Positions 1-7,179 of a DNA stretch of 8,474 bases are shown here, piece after piece. Within the stretch, counting starts at the first letter, position 1; the number at the start of each line of letters is the position of its first letter. The DNA comes from Fidelibacterota bacterium (GTDB taxonomy: Bacteria > Fidelibacterota > UBA8477 > JABMPR01). Location of the stretch: contig JAUVKO010000080.1 in the NCBI GenBank assembly GCA_030596225.1, positions 1 to 8,474 on the forward strand, written 5' to 3'. The position numbers and the translations under genes are program-made. The notes beneath the pieces were generated by a model. That model searched no databases. It was not told the origin of the DNA and was given only the letters and a program-made list of their open reading frames with translations.

Positions 1-139
1 GTCTATATGAATTCAAAAGATTTTTCTGTTTTACAATCTTTAAATATTAAGCATAGCTTGAGCTATGGTTGAAATTTTAAGAGCAGTAAAACTGGAAAAG
101 ATGAAGAATGCATAGATTGTTTTGAGGTGTAATTGGTAT
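1..139. repeat. MITE-like palindromic element, copy 1 (left end outside window)
   Basis: This is a second copy of the element at 7873-8033. A central hairpin pairs CATAGCT (52-58) with AGCTATG (61-67), and the right end TAATTGGTAT (130-139) matches the CAATTGGTAT end of the other copy. The right half (61-139) agrees with 7955-8033 at about 59 of 79 positions by ungapped hand count, with half of the differences in one 10-base block. The left arm (about 11-58) is an imperfect reverse complement of the right arm, so the whole unit can fold into a long hairpin. By symmetry about 20 bases of the left end lie outside the window. There is no coding capacity, so it would be a non-autonomous element. 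Only 28 bases separate its right end from the first start codon. Confidence 0.75.
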
Positions 140-167
140 AAATGACATCTGGCATAAGGCACTTATC

Positions 168-683
168 ATGTTGCTTGAACTTTTACAAAATTTAGCTAAT
201 TTCCGGCACCCCTTGCGTCCACCCGGTGCTGTATCTGAAAATGAATTTAACGATAAATGCATTCGCTGTCGCAAGTGTGAAGAGGTCTGCCCCTATGGTT
301 CCATCAAAATGACCGATTTCAGTTGGGGTACTAAAACAGGAACCCCCATGGTTATTCCCAGGGAGGAACCCTGTTATCTTTGTGATGATCTGCCCTGTAT
401 TGAGGTCTGCCCCACCGAAGCTCTTGCTCCCGTGAAACAACGATCTGAAATCGCTATGGGCCTAGCCAAGCTTGATGAAAACCTCTGTTTTGCCTACAAT
501 GGCATTCTCTGTCGAGCCTGTTACGAACGTTGCCCGATTTACGGTGTAGCTATCACTTTGGAAAAAGAATTATATCCGGTGGTTCATGCAGATAAATGCG
601 TAGGCTGCGGAATTTGTGAACGAGTTTGCCCGGTGGAGCCGGCGGCTATTATTGTTGAAAGTGCTCATGAGGTAAACGCATGA
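168..683 (+). CDS. NapG-like ferredoxin with four [4Fe-4S] clusters
   Basis: This 171-residue protein has the four-cluster layout of NapG/MauM-type ferredoxins, which pass electrons between a NapH-type membrane partner and periplasmic redox proteins. The cysteine groups are C31/C34/C37/C41-P, C69/C72/C77/C81-P, C107/C115/C118/C122-P and C144/C147/C150/C154-P. The segment RPPGAV (17-22) just before the first cluster is typical of the mature start of NapG. What is missing is the Tat signal that NapG normally carries: only about 16 residues precede RPPG and they contain no twin arginine. The frame is closed upstream by TGA at 123-125, inside the repeat, and no other ATG lies between, so this start is forced. 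AAGG at 156-159 is a modest ribosome binding site. The stop overlaps the next start (ATGA). Family assignment is firm, but whether it is exported, cytoplasmic or 5'-truncated is open. Confidence 0.85.
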   Translation: MLLELLQNLANFRHPLRPPGAVSENEFNDKCIRCRKCEEVCPYGSIKMTDFSWGTKTGTPMVIPREEPCYLCDDLPCIEVCPTEALAPVKQRSEIAMGLAKLDENLCFAYNGILCRACYERCPIYGVAITLEKELYPVVHADKCVGCGICERVCPVEPAAIIVESAHEVNA

Positions 684-1537
684 AAAACTGGTTTCTGAAT
701 CATTCCCGGTTTTTACGACGCAGCACCCAAATATTCAGCCTGGTTTTCCTGATAGCTATTCCATTTCTCAATAAGCAGGGTTTAAACTGGTTTATCGGAA
801 CTCTATATAGCATAGATATCCTTAGCTGGACGATCATAGACCCAGCTATGGTTTTACAAATGGTTCTCCTGAGACAGCCATTGCTCTGGTCGCTGGTCCT
901 GGCCATACTGATACCCGTACTGTTAGTGTTAGTCCTGGGCAGAGTATTCTGTAGCTGGATGTGTCCCTATAACTTTTTTGCTGAATTACTGTACAGCCTG
1001 CGTCGCCTATTGTTACCGCGTAGCAAAATGCGAAATCATAATCCCACACGTAATCCTCACTGGGCAGTCTTTGCCGTCATTTTTATGTTAATCGCTTTCA
1101 CTGGGCTACCTCTTATTGTTTTTCTTTCCATGCCCGGCCTTATGACGGCTGAAGTTGGCGATCTGGTTTTTGGTGGAGCCATTGGTCTTGAACTCATACT
1201 GGTGGGCTGTGTATTGCTGGTGGACACCTTCTTCCTACAGCGAGCATGGTGCAAATACCTTTGCCCGGTAGGTCTCACACTTTCACTTTTCCATACACCC
1301 TGGACCATGCGTGTCCAATCACGCAGCACAGCCTGCGCATACTGTGATGTTGCCAAGGAACACATGTGCAATCAAGCCTGCCCTCTTGATCTTGATCCAC
1401 GTAAATCAAAAAACCTTTATCCAAGCTGTTATAATTGTTTAGATTGTACTTCTTCCTGTCATCAACACGGAGGAGCTTTAGATGTAATAATCGGACAATC
1501 CCATGCTTTTAAACATACATATAAGGAGACAAGCTAA
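680..1537 (+). CDS. NapH-like membrane-bound polyferredoxin
   Basis: This 285-residue integral membrane protein is of the NapH/CcoG-like 4Fe-4S family, proposed to take electrons from quinol and pass them to NapG-type ferredoxins. Hydrophobic segments lie near residues 17-31, 68-90, 128-150 and 166-187. The paired membrane motifs that mark NapH are present: C91-x3-C95-P and C191-x3-C195-P. The soluble tail has C219/C222/C230/C234-P and C250/C253/C256/C260, which fit two [4Fe-4S] clusters; the last cysteine is followed by His instead of the usual Pro. The start overlaps the previous stop (ATGA at 680-683) with GAGG at 669-672, so translation is probably coupled. The stop TAA shares its last base with the next ATG. 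Sitting before Rieske and cytochrome b genes rather than beside a NapA gene, it probably serves this quinol complex. Confidence 0.87.
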   Translation: MKNWFLNHSRFLRRSTQIFSLVFLIAIPFLNKQGLNWFIGTLYSIDILSWTIIDPAMVLQMVLLRQPLLWSLVLAILIPVLLVLVLGRVFCSWMCPYNFFAELLYSLRRLLLPRSKMRNHNPTRNPHWAVFAVIFMLIAFTGLPLIVFLSMPGLMTAEVGDLVFGGAIGLELILVGCVLLVDTFFLQRAWCKYLCPVGLTLSLFHTPWTMRVQSRSTACAYCDVAKEHMCNQACPLDLDPRKSKNLYPSCYNCLDCTSSCHQHGGALDVIIGQSHAFKHTYKETS

Positions 1538-2004
1538 TGGAAAAAGAACAGCCGGAACAAAGTAACCGGCGCGATTTTCTTCTACGCTTCGGTGCATTTG
1601 GTGCACTCATTTTGGCCTTTGGGGGTTTTGCCCGCCATCTGCTAGTGTATTTCACACCAAAAAAGCAGGTTGTCAAAACTCACAAATATCTAGTTGCCAA
1701 GGTGGACGAAATCCCCCTCGGTAAAGCCAAAGAGATCACCATTCATGGTAAACCGGTTTTCGTGGTTCACCTGGAGAATGGTTTTAAAGTGTTCTCTGGA
1801 GTGTGTACTCACCTGGGCTGTATCGTAAAATGGGAAGAAAATAACGACCGCTTTTACTGCCCCTGTCATAAAGGAATATTTGATCGAACCGGCCAGGTCG
1901 TAGGTGGACCACCACCGCGGGCCTTGGACGAATTCAAGGTCGCGATAGATAAAAACCTGGTCTTTATTGAGGTCACTGATAAAATGAAGGGGCCCTGGAC
2001 ATGA
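1537..2004 (+). CDS. Rieske [2Fe-2S] protein of a cytochrome bc-type complex
   Basis: This 155-residue protein is the high-potential Rieske subunit, which takes the first electron from quinol at the Qo site of cytochrome b. The leader contains N-R-R-D-F-L (10-15) followed by a hydrophobic stretch to about residue 39. That is the twin-arginine signal-anchor layout normal for bacterial Rieske proteins, which fold before export. Box I is CTHLGC (90-95) and box II CPCHKG (108-113). By family rule the cluster ligands are C90, H92, C108 and H111, and C95-C110 form the disulfide. A GGPPPR segment (123-128) near the end matches the Pro loop of the fold. AAGGAG at 1523-1528 lies 8 bases before the ATG. 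The gene overlaps its neighbours at both ends (TAATG at 1535-1539, ATGA at 2001-2004). Confidence 0.95.
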   Translation: MEKEQPEQSNRRDFLLRFGAFGALILAFGGFARHLLVYFTPKKQVVKTHKYLVAKVDEIPLGKAKEITIHGKPVFVVHLENGFKVFSGVCTHLGCIVKWEENNDRFYCPCHKGIFDRTGQVVGGPPPRALDEFKVAIDKNLVFIEVTDKMKGPWT

Positions 2005-3041
2005 AAATATGGATCAAAGAACGTTTTCCCATCGATTATGCAAAATTCATCGAAATTACCGAAAAGATATTCATCAAGGAACCAATTCCTCTGCATATGA
2101 AAAAATGGGTTCTCGCTATGGGAACAACACCATTTATACTCTTTCCAATTCAGATTTTAACCGGAATTCTCCTAGCCTTCTATTTCATTCCCTCGCCTGA
2201 AATGGCACATGAAAGCGTCAGGTATATTACCGAAGAGGTAAGACTGGGTTTCTGGGTACGTGGTTTTCATCACTGGGGAGCCAACCTGATGATTATCAGT
2301 ATTTTTCTGCATATGATGCGCGTCTTTTTCACGCAATCTTTCAGAAAACCGCGCGAGCTTAACTGGATTTTAGGCTTCACTCTGCTGGGACTGGTCATGA
2401 CGATATCTTTCACCGGCTATTCGCTGACCTATAGTCAGGTATCATATTGGGCGACAACAGTTGGCACAAATATGATGGCTGAAATGCCATTGATTGGTAA
2501 CTTTCTTCTGGAACTGCTGCGTGGAGGTCCAGACGTCACAGCTAATACATTGACTCGGTTCTATACATTGCACGTCTGGTTACTACCCCTTGCGATTACA
2601 TTGCTTATCGTTCTCCATATCCTAATCCTGCGACTGCATGGTGTTTCAGAACCTGAGGGTTTTAAGAAAGGTTATTATGCTTTCTATCCTTCGCATTTCC
2701 ATAAAATTATTATTGTGACATTGTTTCTGCTTTCATTTATCAGTCTCTTATCGGTGGCACTGCCACCCGGTATTGGTGAACCGGCAGACCCATTGACTAC
2801 ACCCTTACATATCAAACCAGAATGGTATTTCTTTCCTATTTTTCTTTTTCTGAAATGGGTTCCATTGAATATCGGCCTTCTGATTATAGGGCTGGCTATA
2901 ATGGGAATAGTATTCTGGCCTTTTCTGGAACCTTTGCTAGCCAAGAAAGAGAAACACAGAACTATTTTAAATTTCATCATTGGGGCGGTGACTATTATCA
3001 CCCTGATTACATTTACACTAATTCAAACCTATACGCACTAA
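2001..3041 (+). CDS. Cytochrome b (b6 and subunit IV parts in one chain)
   Basis: This 346-residue membrane subunit oxidises quinol and carries two b haems. The ligand pairs are H90/H104 and H191/H206. The second pair is separated by 14 residues, the spacing of cytochrome b6, rather than the 13 seen in bc1-type cytochrome b. The Qo motif PEWY is at 273-276. I count about seven hydrophobic segments (near 38-62, 93-110, 124-145, 189-212, 234-255, 289-308 and 321-342), which equals b6 plus subunit IV, here joined in one polypeptide. The N-terminal KEPIPLHMKKW (26-36) is like that of fused cytochrome b from anaerobic bacteria. I see no cysteine anywhere, so the covalent extra haem held by a Cys in b6 is not expected. 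AAGGGG at 1987-1992 precedes the start; ATGA overlaps the Rieske gene. Confidence 0.93.
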   Translation: MKIWIKERFPIDYAKFIEITEKIFIKEPIPLHMKKWVLAMGTTPFILFPIQILTGILLAFYFIPSPEMAHESVRYITEEVRLGFWVRGFHHWGANLMIISIFLHMMRVFFTQSFRKPRELNWILGFTLLGLVMTISFTGYSLTYSQVSYWATTVGTNMMAEMPLIGNFLLELLRGGPDVTANTLTRFYTLHVWLLPLAITLLIVLHILILRLHGVSEPEGFKKGYYAFYPSHFHKIIIVTLFLLSFISLLSVALPPGIGEPADPLTTPLHIKPEWYFFPIFLFLKWVPLNIGLLIIGLAIMGIVFWPFLEPLLAKKEKHRTILNFIIGAVTIITLITFTLIQTYTH

Positions 3042-3059
3042 GTGGAAACCGGAGGAAAC

Positions 3060-4670
3060 ATGGAACAAATCAAAATACAGCAGTGGCTGATCGGTATTTT
3101 CAGCGTTCTGCTCATCGTTACCTTAATGATCGTGGCAACTTTCGAAGTAAAAAAGACAATGAAATATGCCGCGGAGATCGACGTGGATAAATCAACCGCA
3201 CAATGTATCAACTGTCACGAAATCGAACATATAGCTGTAACTCAAATCGCTGCCTGGGAAAAAAGTGAGCATGCTGTCATGGGAATAGGATGTTTAGAAT
3301 GCCATAGCGCCGAAGCAGATGATTTTGATGCCCAACGCTGCCCGGAAAGCGATGTGTTGATTGCCCGGCATCCCACTCCCAAGGATTGTGCAGAATGTCA
3401 CGAGGATCAAGTAAACGAGTTCGCCAACAGCAAACATGCTCATCAATTTTGGCTCCTTAAAAATGCTGACCGCTCGATACTCGAAATGCCTATCGGGACC
3501 AAGCACGGCTGTGAACAGTGCCATAATATCACCACTATCTGGCCCGATGGAAGCGTTGGTGAGTGCGATGTCTGCCATGCAAAACACTCCTTCAGCATGG
3601 AGGTCGCCCGTCAACCTGAGACATGTGGTGAATGCCATATGGGACCGGATCATCCACACATTGAGATTTACAACGAATCCAAACATGGCAACATCTTCAA
3701 GGCACTCGGTGGTGATTGGGACATGGGTTACAATACAACTAAAAATGAGCCAATTCCCATTGAAGCCCCTGTTTGTGTCACCTGTCATATGGACGGCAAT
3801 GAAAAACAGCCAATGACTCACAATGTTAGTGCCCGACTGGCCACTGAATCTCAGGCAACCTGGAGCTACCGTACAGTCTGGGATGAGGAGAACCTGGGTA
3901 GCTGGGAAGTCAAACGTGACCGCATGGAATCCATCTGTATGAGTTGTCATGCACCGGATTTTGTAGAGACTTACCTGCTCACTGCCGACCTGGTAAATCT
4001 CCAGTACAACGAAATGCGACGCACTTTTGTTTACTGGACGAAGAAATTGACCGCAGCCGGGATAATTGATCGCCTGGAAGCCGATGGCAAATTCTTTTCT
4101 AATCCTGTATTGAATGGCTGGGATGAGGTTCCCGAGAAAATGATGTATTATAGCTGGCATCATGAAGGTCGTCGTTTCCGCCATGGTGCAGAAATGATGG
4201 GTGCCGATTTTACACAATGGCATGGCATCTGGGAGCTTCAGCATAATCTGGTCGAAATGATCACCTGGGCTGCCGAACATGGTGACAAGGAAGCCCATAA
4301 ATGGGTTAACAACAATCATCCTTCGAAATTCGTACCCTTCGCTCTCTATGACATACCCGGTAATGCCTGGGGTATTTCAACCATGGTTAATACTACACCA
4401 TTCGTCTATTCATACGAAGATTATTGGGATCGTGTAAAATCAAATGTTGAAACTGCCTATAACAATGGTGTTCTATCAGAAGATCAGTGGGAACTCTGGA
4501 TGAAACGCTATGAAAACCTTGATCACTATCTTGGAGTGAAATACAAAGATAATCCAGAAGTAAAAGAAGCCTGGAATATGTACAAGGAACGTGACGCTAT
4601 TGATACTAAGGCATTTATAAAAGAGGCCGTCAACCTTAAGTTGCCTGGTAAACCATTCGGAGCAAAATAG
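3060..4670 (+). CDS. Membrane-anchored octahaem cytochrome c, HAO-like
   Basis: This 536-residue multihaem protein has exactly eight CxxCH motifs, at residues 49, 78, 110, 151, 169, 189, 239 and 293, followed by about 240 residues with none. Eight CxxCH sites in the first 300 residues and a helix-rich haemless tail is the layout of the hydroxylamine oxidoreductase family. Octahaem nitrite and tetrathionate reductases instead carry one CxxCK. Residues 9-30 form one hydrophobic segment with no clear cleavage site, so it is probably an uncleaved anchor holding the haems in the periplasm. ATG 3060 is preferred because GGAGG (3051-3055) precedes it; a GTG at 3042 directly after the previous stop is in frame but lacks a site of its own. 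It closes the operon and probably exchanges electrons with the Rieske/cyt b complex. The reaction is not readable: HAO relatives run as hydroxylamine or hydrazine oxidases, or as reductases when the Tyr cross-link to the active-site haem is absent. Confidence 0.85.
   Translation: MEQIKIQQWLIGIFSVLLIVTLMIVATFEVKKTMKYAAEIDVDKSTAQCINCHEIEHIAVTQIAAWEKSEHAVMGIGCLECHSAEADDFDAQRCPESDVLIARHPTPKDCAECHEDQVNEFANSKHAHQFWLLKNADRSILEMPIGTKHGCEQCHNITTIWPDGSVGECDVCHAKHSFSMEVARQPETCGECHMGPDHPHIEIYNESKHGNIFKALGGDWDMGYNTTKNEPIPIEAPVCVTCHMDGNEKQPMTHNVSARLATESQATWSYRTVWDEENLGSWEVKRDRMESICMSCHAPDFVETYLLTADLVNLQYNEMRRTFVYWTKKLTAAGIIDRLEADGKFFSNPVLNGWDEVPEKMMYYSWHHEGRRFRHGAEMMGADFTQWHGIWELQHNLVEMITWAAEHGDKEAHKWVNNNHPSKFVPFALYDIPGNAWGISTMVNTTPFVYSYEDYWDRVKSNVETAYNNGVLSEDQWELWMKRYENLDHYLGVKYKDNPEVKEAWNMYKERDAIDTKAFIKEAVNLKLPGKPFGAK
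4641..4668 (+). promoter_or_regulatory. Possible promoter for the riboswitch-controlled genes
   Basis: TTGCCT (4641-4646) and CAAAAT (4663-4668) are separated by 16 bases, and each matches 4 of 6 bases of the sigma70-type -35 and -10 boxes. Transcription would begin near 4675, about ten bases before the riboswitch aptamer, which is well placed. It lies inside the last codons of the octahaem cytochrome gene, because only 15 bases separate that stop from the aptamer. The match is weak, and read-through from the upstream operon is an alternative. Confidence 0.25.
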
Positions 4671-4684
4671 ACTCCAAATGAAAT

Positions 4685-4798
4685 AACTCCGTGCGGGGAG
4701 ATCTAAGACTTCAGGTTAAGATCTCCTCGCCGATGGGTGCAGCGGGAAACGGCTGCGCCTCCCGATCAGGGACAACCCTGTGAATTGGAAAGGAGAAC
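4685..4798 (+). promoter_or_regulatory. Molybdenum cofactor (Moco) riboswitch aptamer
   Basis: I recognise this leader from conserved blocks of the Moco RNA motif: CTCCGTGC (4687-4694), GCCGATGGG (4729-4737), CGCCTCCCG (4756-4764) and GGAAAGGAG (4787-4795). These compare closely with the E. coli moaA leader as I remember it (TTCGCCTCCCG, then GGAAAGG). The folds agree. CTCC (4687-4690) pairs with GGAG (4792-4795) to close the aptamer. 4693-4704 pairs with 4719-4730 as a 12-bp helix with one G-U. GGTGCAGC (4736-4743) pairs with GCTGCGCC (4752-4759). CAGGG (4767-4771) pairs with CCCTG (4776-4780). Moco riboswitches sense molybdenum cofactor, or tungsten cofactor in shortened variants, and usually shut down cofactor synthesis or metal uptake genes when it is abundant. 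The genes downstream here encode a TonB receptor and a membrane protein. Confidence 0.85.
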
Positions 4799-4843
4799 AG
4801 TTGCAAAATCACATCTGCCTGTACGCTAGTATAGACATATTTT

Positions 4844-4881
4844 AAACCCATGATACGCACGCGTATCATGGGTTTTATTTT
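4844..4881 (+). terminator. Intrinsic terminator, likely riboswitch expression platform
   Basis: AAACCCATGATACG (4844-4857) pairs perfectly with CGTATCATGGGTTT (4862-4875) around a 4-base loop, followed by TATTTT (4876-4881). It sits between the Moco aptamer and the receptor start codon at 4894, so terminating here switches the receptor genes off. It also appears to be the only terminator after the 168-4670 operon. Bases 4799-4809, directly after the aptamer, can pair with 4877-4887 (11 bp with one G-U), which would tie up the U-tract and the region just before the start codon. Confidence 0.85.
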
Positions 4882-4893
4882 GCAATTCACATT

Positions 4894-7179
4894 ATGAAAT
4901 ACTTAAAAAATGTTCTATCACAACGCTATTTAGTTTTTCTGCTATTTTTCACACTTACAGTAACCATAAACGCACTGCCTGTTGAAAAGATTTCCGGCAA
5001 TATACGGGATGCTAAACACCAACAACCTATACCAGGCGTGCAGGTCAACCTTGAATCGTCAGCACTAGCCACTACAACTGACAGATCAGGATATTTCGAG
5101 CTCGATTTACCAGCGTCTGGAGATTACCAACTACACTTGAGCCATATTGGTTATCAGGACAGAGTAATCGAAATTATAATTTGTCCTGAGTACCATAAGA
5201 CTTTTGATATTTTCATGCAATCGACAATCCTGCGCGGAAATGAGGTCATGGTAACTGCTACTCGTACAAGCCGCAGCCTGGCACAGATCCCAGGGCGGGC
5301 AGAAGTGATCATGGCTGCTGACTTTAATACCACTACTACTACCATGGTAGATGCTGTGCTGCAGCGCATTCCGGGAATAAACATCCATCGTACTTCCGGA
5401 GCTTATGAAATTCGACCGGTCATTAGTATGCGTGGTGTGGGCGGTGATGATCCCGGACGTACTCTGATATTACTGAATGGAGTGCCCCTCAACAAATCAG
5501 ATACCGGAGTGGCTAATCTTAAAAGAATACAATTGCAGCAGGTGGATCGTATAGAAGTTCTTAAAGGCGCAGGATCAGCACTTTACGGAGCCAGTGCTAT
5601 GGGAGGTGTTGTCAATATCCTCACCCGACCAGCCACAGATCGTTTTAGTGGACGAGTCAATTTCCGGAGGGGTACACATAACACACAAAACATTGATATA
5701 GGCCTGGCCCACCGTTTTAGTAATGGTTTCGAGTTCGTTGCAGTCGGATATGCTGGAAACAGCGATGGTTATTATGATCTGCCCGATACATTGCGCAATG
5801 AATATACAGTACCGCTGTTCTTCAATGAAGCAGGCGGAAATGCCCAGTTGGGATGGACCCGTTCCCCTGCTTTATCACTTAAACTGCACTATGCTTACGA
5901 TAAGGATCAGCGTGGTGAGGGTTACCAGATTGAGCATGCATTAGGCAACCATCGAGCCTTCTCTACTCAGACCTATCAGCTTAGCCTAACTGGTCAAAGC
6001 AGGTTAGGGCTCTACAACCTCACTGCTTACCGACAGCATGAAGATTACCTCCGTGTAAGTGAAAGCTTCAAAAGGGATGCTTATAACCGCTTTGACGTTA
6101 AGTCCGACCGGATCGATCAAGGACTCACTGCCCTCATTAGCCGGGAAATTTCTGCCACCCAAACCCTTACCTTTGGTTTGGAAGGTAAAACTGGAAGTGT
6201 TGATGGTGGTGATTTCTACATCACTTCCCCCGACACCGTGCTCAATCAGGGACAGATGGATTACCTATCCGCTTATATTCAGGAAGAACTCCAATTACGG
6301 AACACACGCCTGCGCATTCTGGCAAGTCTACGTCATGATCTTGTAAGCTTCCATAACTGCAGTTTTACAGCTAACCAACCTAATAACGCTTTCTATGAGT
6401 ATAATGGTGATTTGGCGGAACATACCTGGTCAGCCTGGAGCCCCAGATTCGGCCTGCGTTATGTATCTTCAGCCCATCTCAGTGCCTACGCCAATTATTC
6501 CCGGGGATTCCGGGCCGCCCCCCTGGACGATATCTGCCGTTCCGGCTTCATGCGATTGGGACCGAAACTGGCAAATCCTGAACTGGGACCCGAGACTATC
6601 GATAGTTTTGAGATGGGGCTAGATTTTTCTCCCAATCCACACTTTAGCCTAGCCCCCAGCCTATATCTGTCGCAGGGTAAGAATTTTCTGTATTATGTCG
6701 CTACCGGAGATTCTCTTTGGGGACGCCGACCCATATTCCAGCGTGAAAATGTAACCAGCGTGGGCATTCAGGGCGGCGAATTGGAGATGATTATTCAACC
6801 CTTCCCTACCCTACAGATCGCAGCCCATTTGACTTTCAATCGATCTATCATAGATGCCTTCGATGAAAACCCCGACCTGGAAGGCAAGGATCTGGTGCTT
6901 ACACCACGTGAGCAGGCCGGGCTCAACCTGCTCTGGGACCCTTCCTGGGCAACATTCACACTGGATCTGCACTATAAGGGGACTCAATATACCGATGACG
7001 CAAATACAGTTAAATTGGCACCCTATACTCTGATTGACCTATTTGCTTCCAAAACGCTATTGGATCATTTGCAATTTACTGTGGGTGTAACCAACCTCAG
7101 TGCGGAACGTAATCTAGAGGACCTGGAACGCTTGTCACCAGGCCGTCTCTATCAACTACAACTGTCATATCTATGGTAA
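4894..7179 (+). CDS. TonB-dependent outer-membrane receptor under Moco riboswitch
   Basis: This 761-residue receptor actively imports a scarce ligand across the outer membrane using TonB energy. Residues 1-27 are a signal peptide. Residues 31-110 form a carboxypeptidase-regulatory-like beta domain (SGNIRDA, PGVQVNLE, SGYFELDLP, IGYQDR). EVMVTATR (117-124) is a TonB-box-like segment, and a plug domain covers about 128-246 (VDAVLQRIPGINI, MRGVGG, VDRIEVLKGAGSALYGASAMGGVVNI). The rest is a 22-strand-type barrel ending in the aromatic residue W761. Its length is normal for vitamin or metal-chelate receptors. No Shine-Dalgarno sequence precedes ATG 4894, unlike most genes of the upstream operon, but the signal peptide begins there and no later ATG fits. 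The Moco riboswitch in front implies a ligand tied to molybdenum, tungsten or the pterin cofactor; the sequence alone would more often be annotated as a cobalamin or siderophore receptor. Confidence 0.93.
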   Translation: MKYLKNVLSQRYLVFLLFFTLTVTINALPVEKISGNIRDAKHQQPIPGVQVNLESSALATTTDRSGYFELDLPASGDYQLHLSHIGYQDRVIEIIICPEYHKTFDIFMQSTILRGNEVMVTATRTSRSLAQIPGRAEVIMAADFNTTTTTMVDAVLQRIPGINIHRTSGAYEIRPVISMRGVGGDDPGRTLILLNGVPLNKSDTGVANLKRIQLQQVDRIEVLKGAGSALYGASAMGGVVNILTRPATDRFSGRVNFRRGTHNTQNIDIGLAHRFSNGFEFVAVGYAGNSDGYYDLPDTLRNEYTVPLFFNEAGGNAQLGWTRSPALSLKLHYAYDKDQRGEGYQIEHALGNHRAFSTQTYQLSLTGQSRLGLYNLTAYRQHEDYLRVSESFKRDAYNRFDVKSDRIDQGLTALISREISATQTLTFGLEGKTGSVDGGDFYITSPDTVLNQGQMDYLSAYIQEELQLRNTRLRILASLRHDLVSFHNCSFTANQPNNAFYEYNGDLAEHTWSAWSPRFGLRYVSSAHLSAYANYSRGFRAAPLDDICRSGFMRLGPKLANPELGPETIDSFEMGLDFSPNPHFSLAPSLYLSQGKNFLYYVATGDSLWGRRPIFQRENVTSVGIQGGELEMIIQPFPTLQIAAHLTFNRSIIDAFDENPDLEGKDLVLTPREQAGLNLLWDPSWATFTLDLHYKGTQYTDDANTVKLAPYTLIDLFASKTLLDHLQFTVGVTNLSAERNLEDLERLSPGRLYQLQLSYLW

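Noticed and set aside
118..142. Promoter for the first operon inside the repeat end (TTGTTT or TTGAGG with TATAAA at 137-142)
   Set aside because: Spacing between the boxes is 9 to 13 bases, too short for a sigma70-type promoter.
3042..3059. GTG at 3042 as start of the octahaem cytochrome
   Set aside because: It directly follows the cytochrome b stop without its own binding site, while GGAGG at 3051-3055 is placed for the ATG at 3060.
2822..3190. 122-codon plus-strand open frame overlapping the cytochrome b and octahaem genes
   Set aside because: It is an out-of-frame shadow across two well supported genes, with no family features.
3294..4319. Long open frame (341 codons) on the minus strand
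   Set aside because: It lies wholly antisense to the octahaem cytochrome gene, whose eight CxxCH motifs prove the plus frame; its translation has no recognisable domain or signal.
4693..4730. Terminator of the respiratory operon formed by the 12-bp helix
   Set aside because: No T run follows it, and it is accounted for as a helix of the aptamer.
4685..4798. Cobalamin riboswitch, expected before a TonB receptor
   Set aside because: The B12-box type blocks are not visible, whereas the CTCCGTGC, GCCGATGGG, CGCCTCCCG and GGAAAGGAG blocks and their helices fit the Moco motif.
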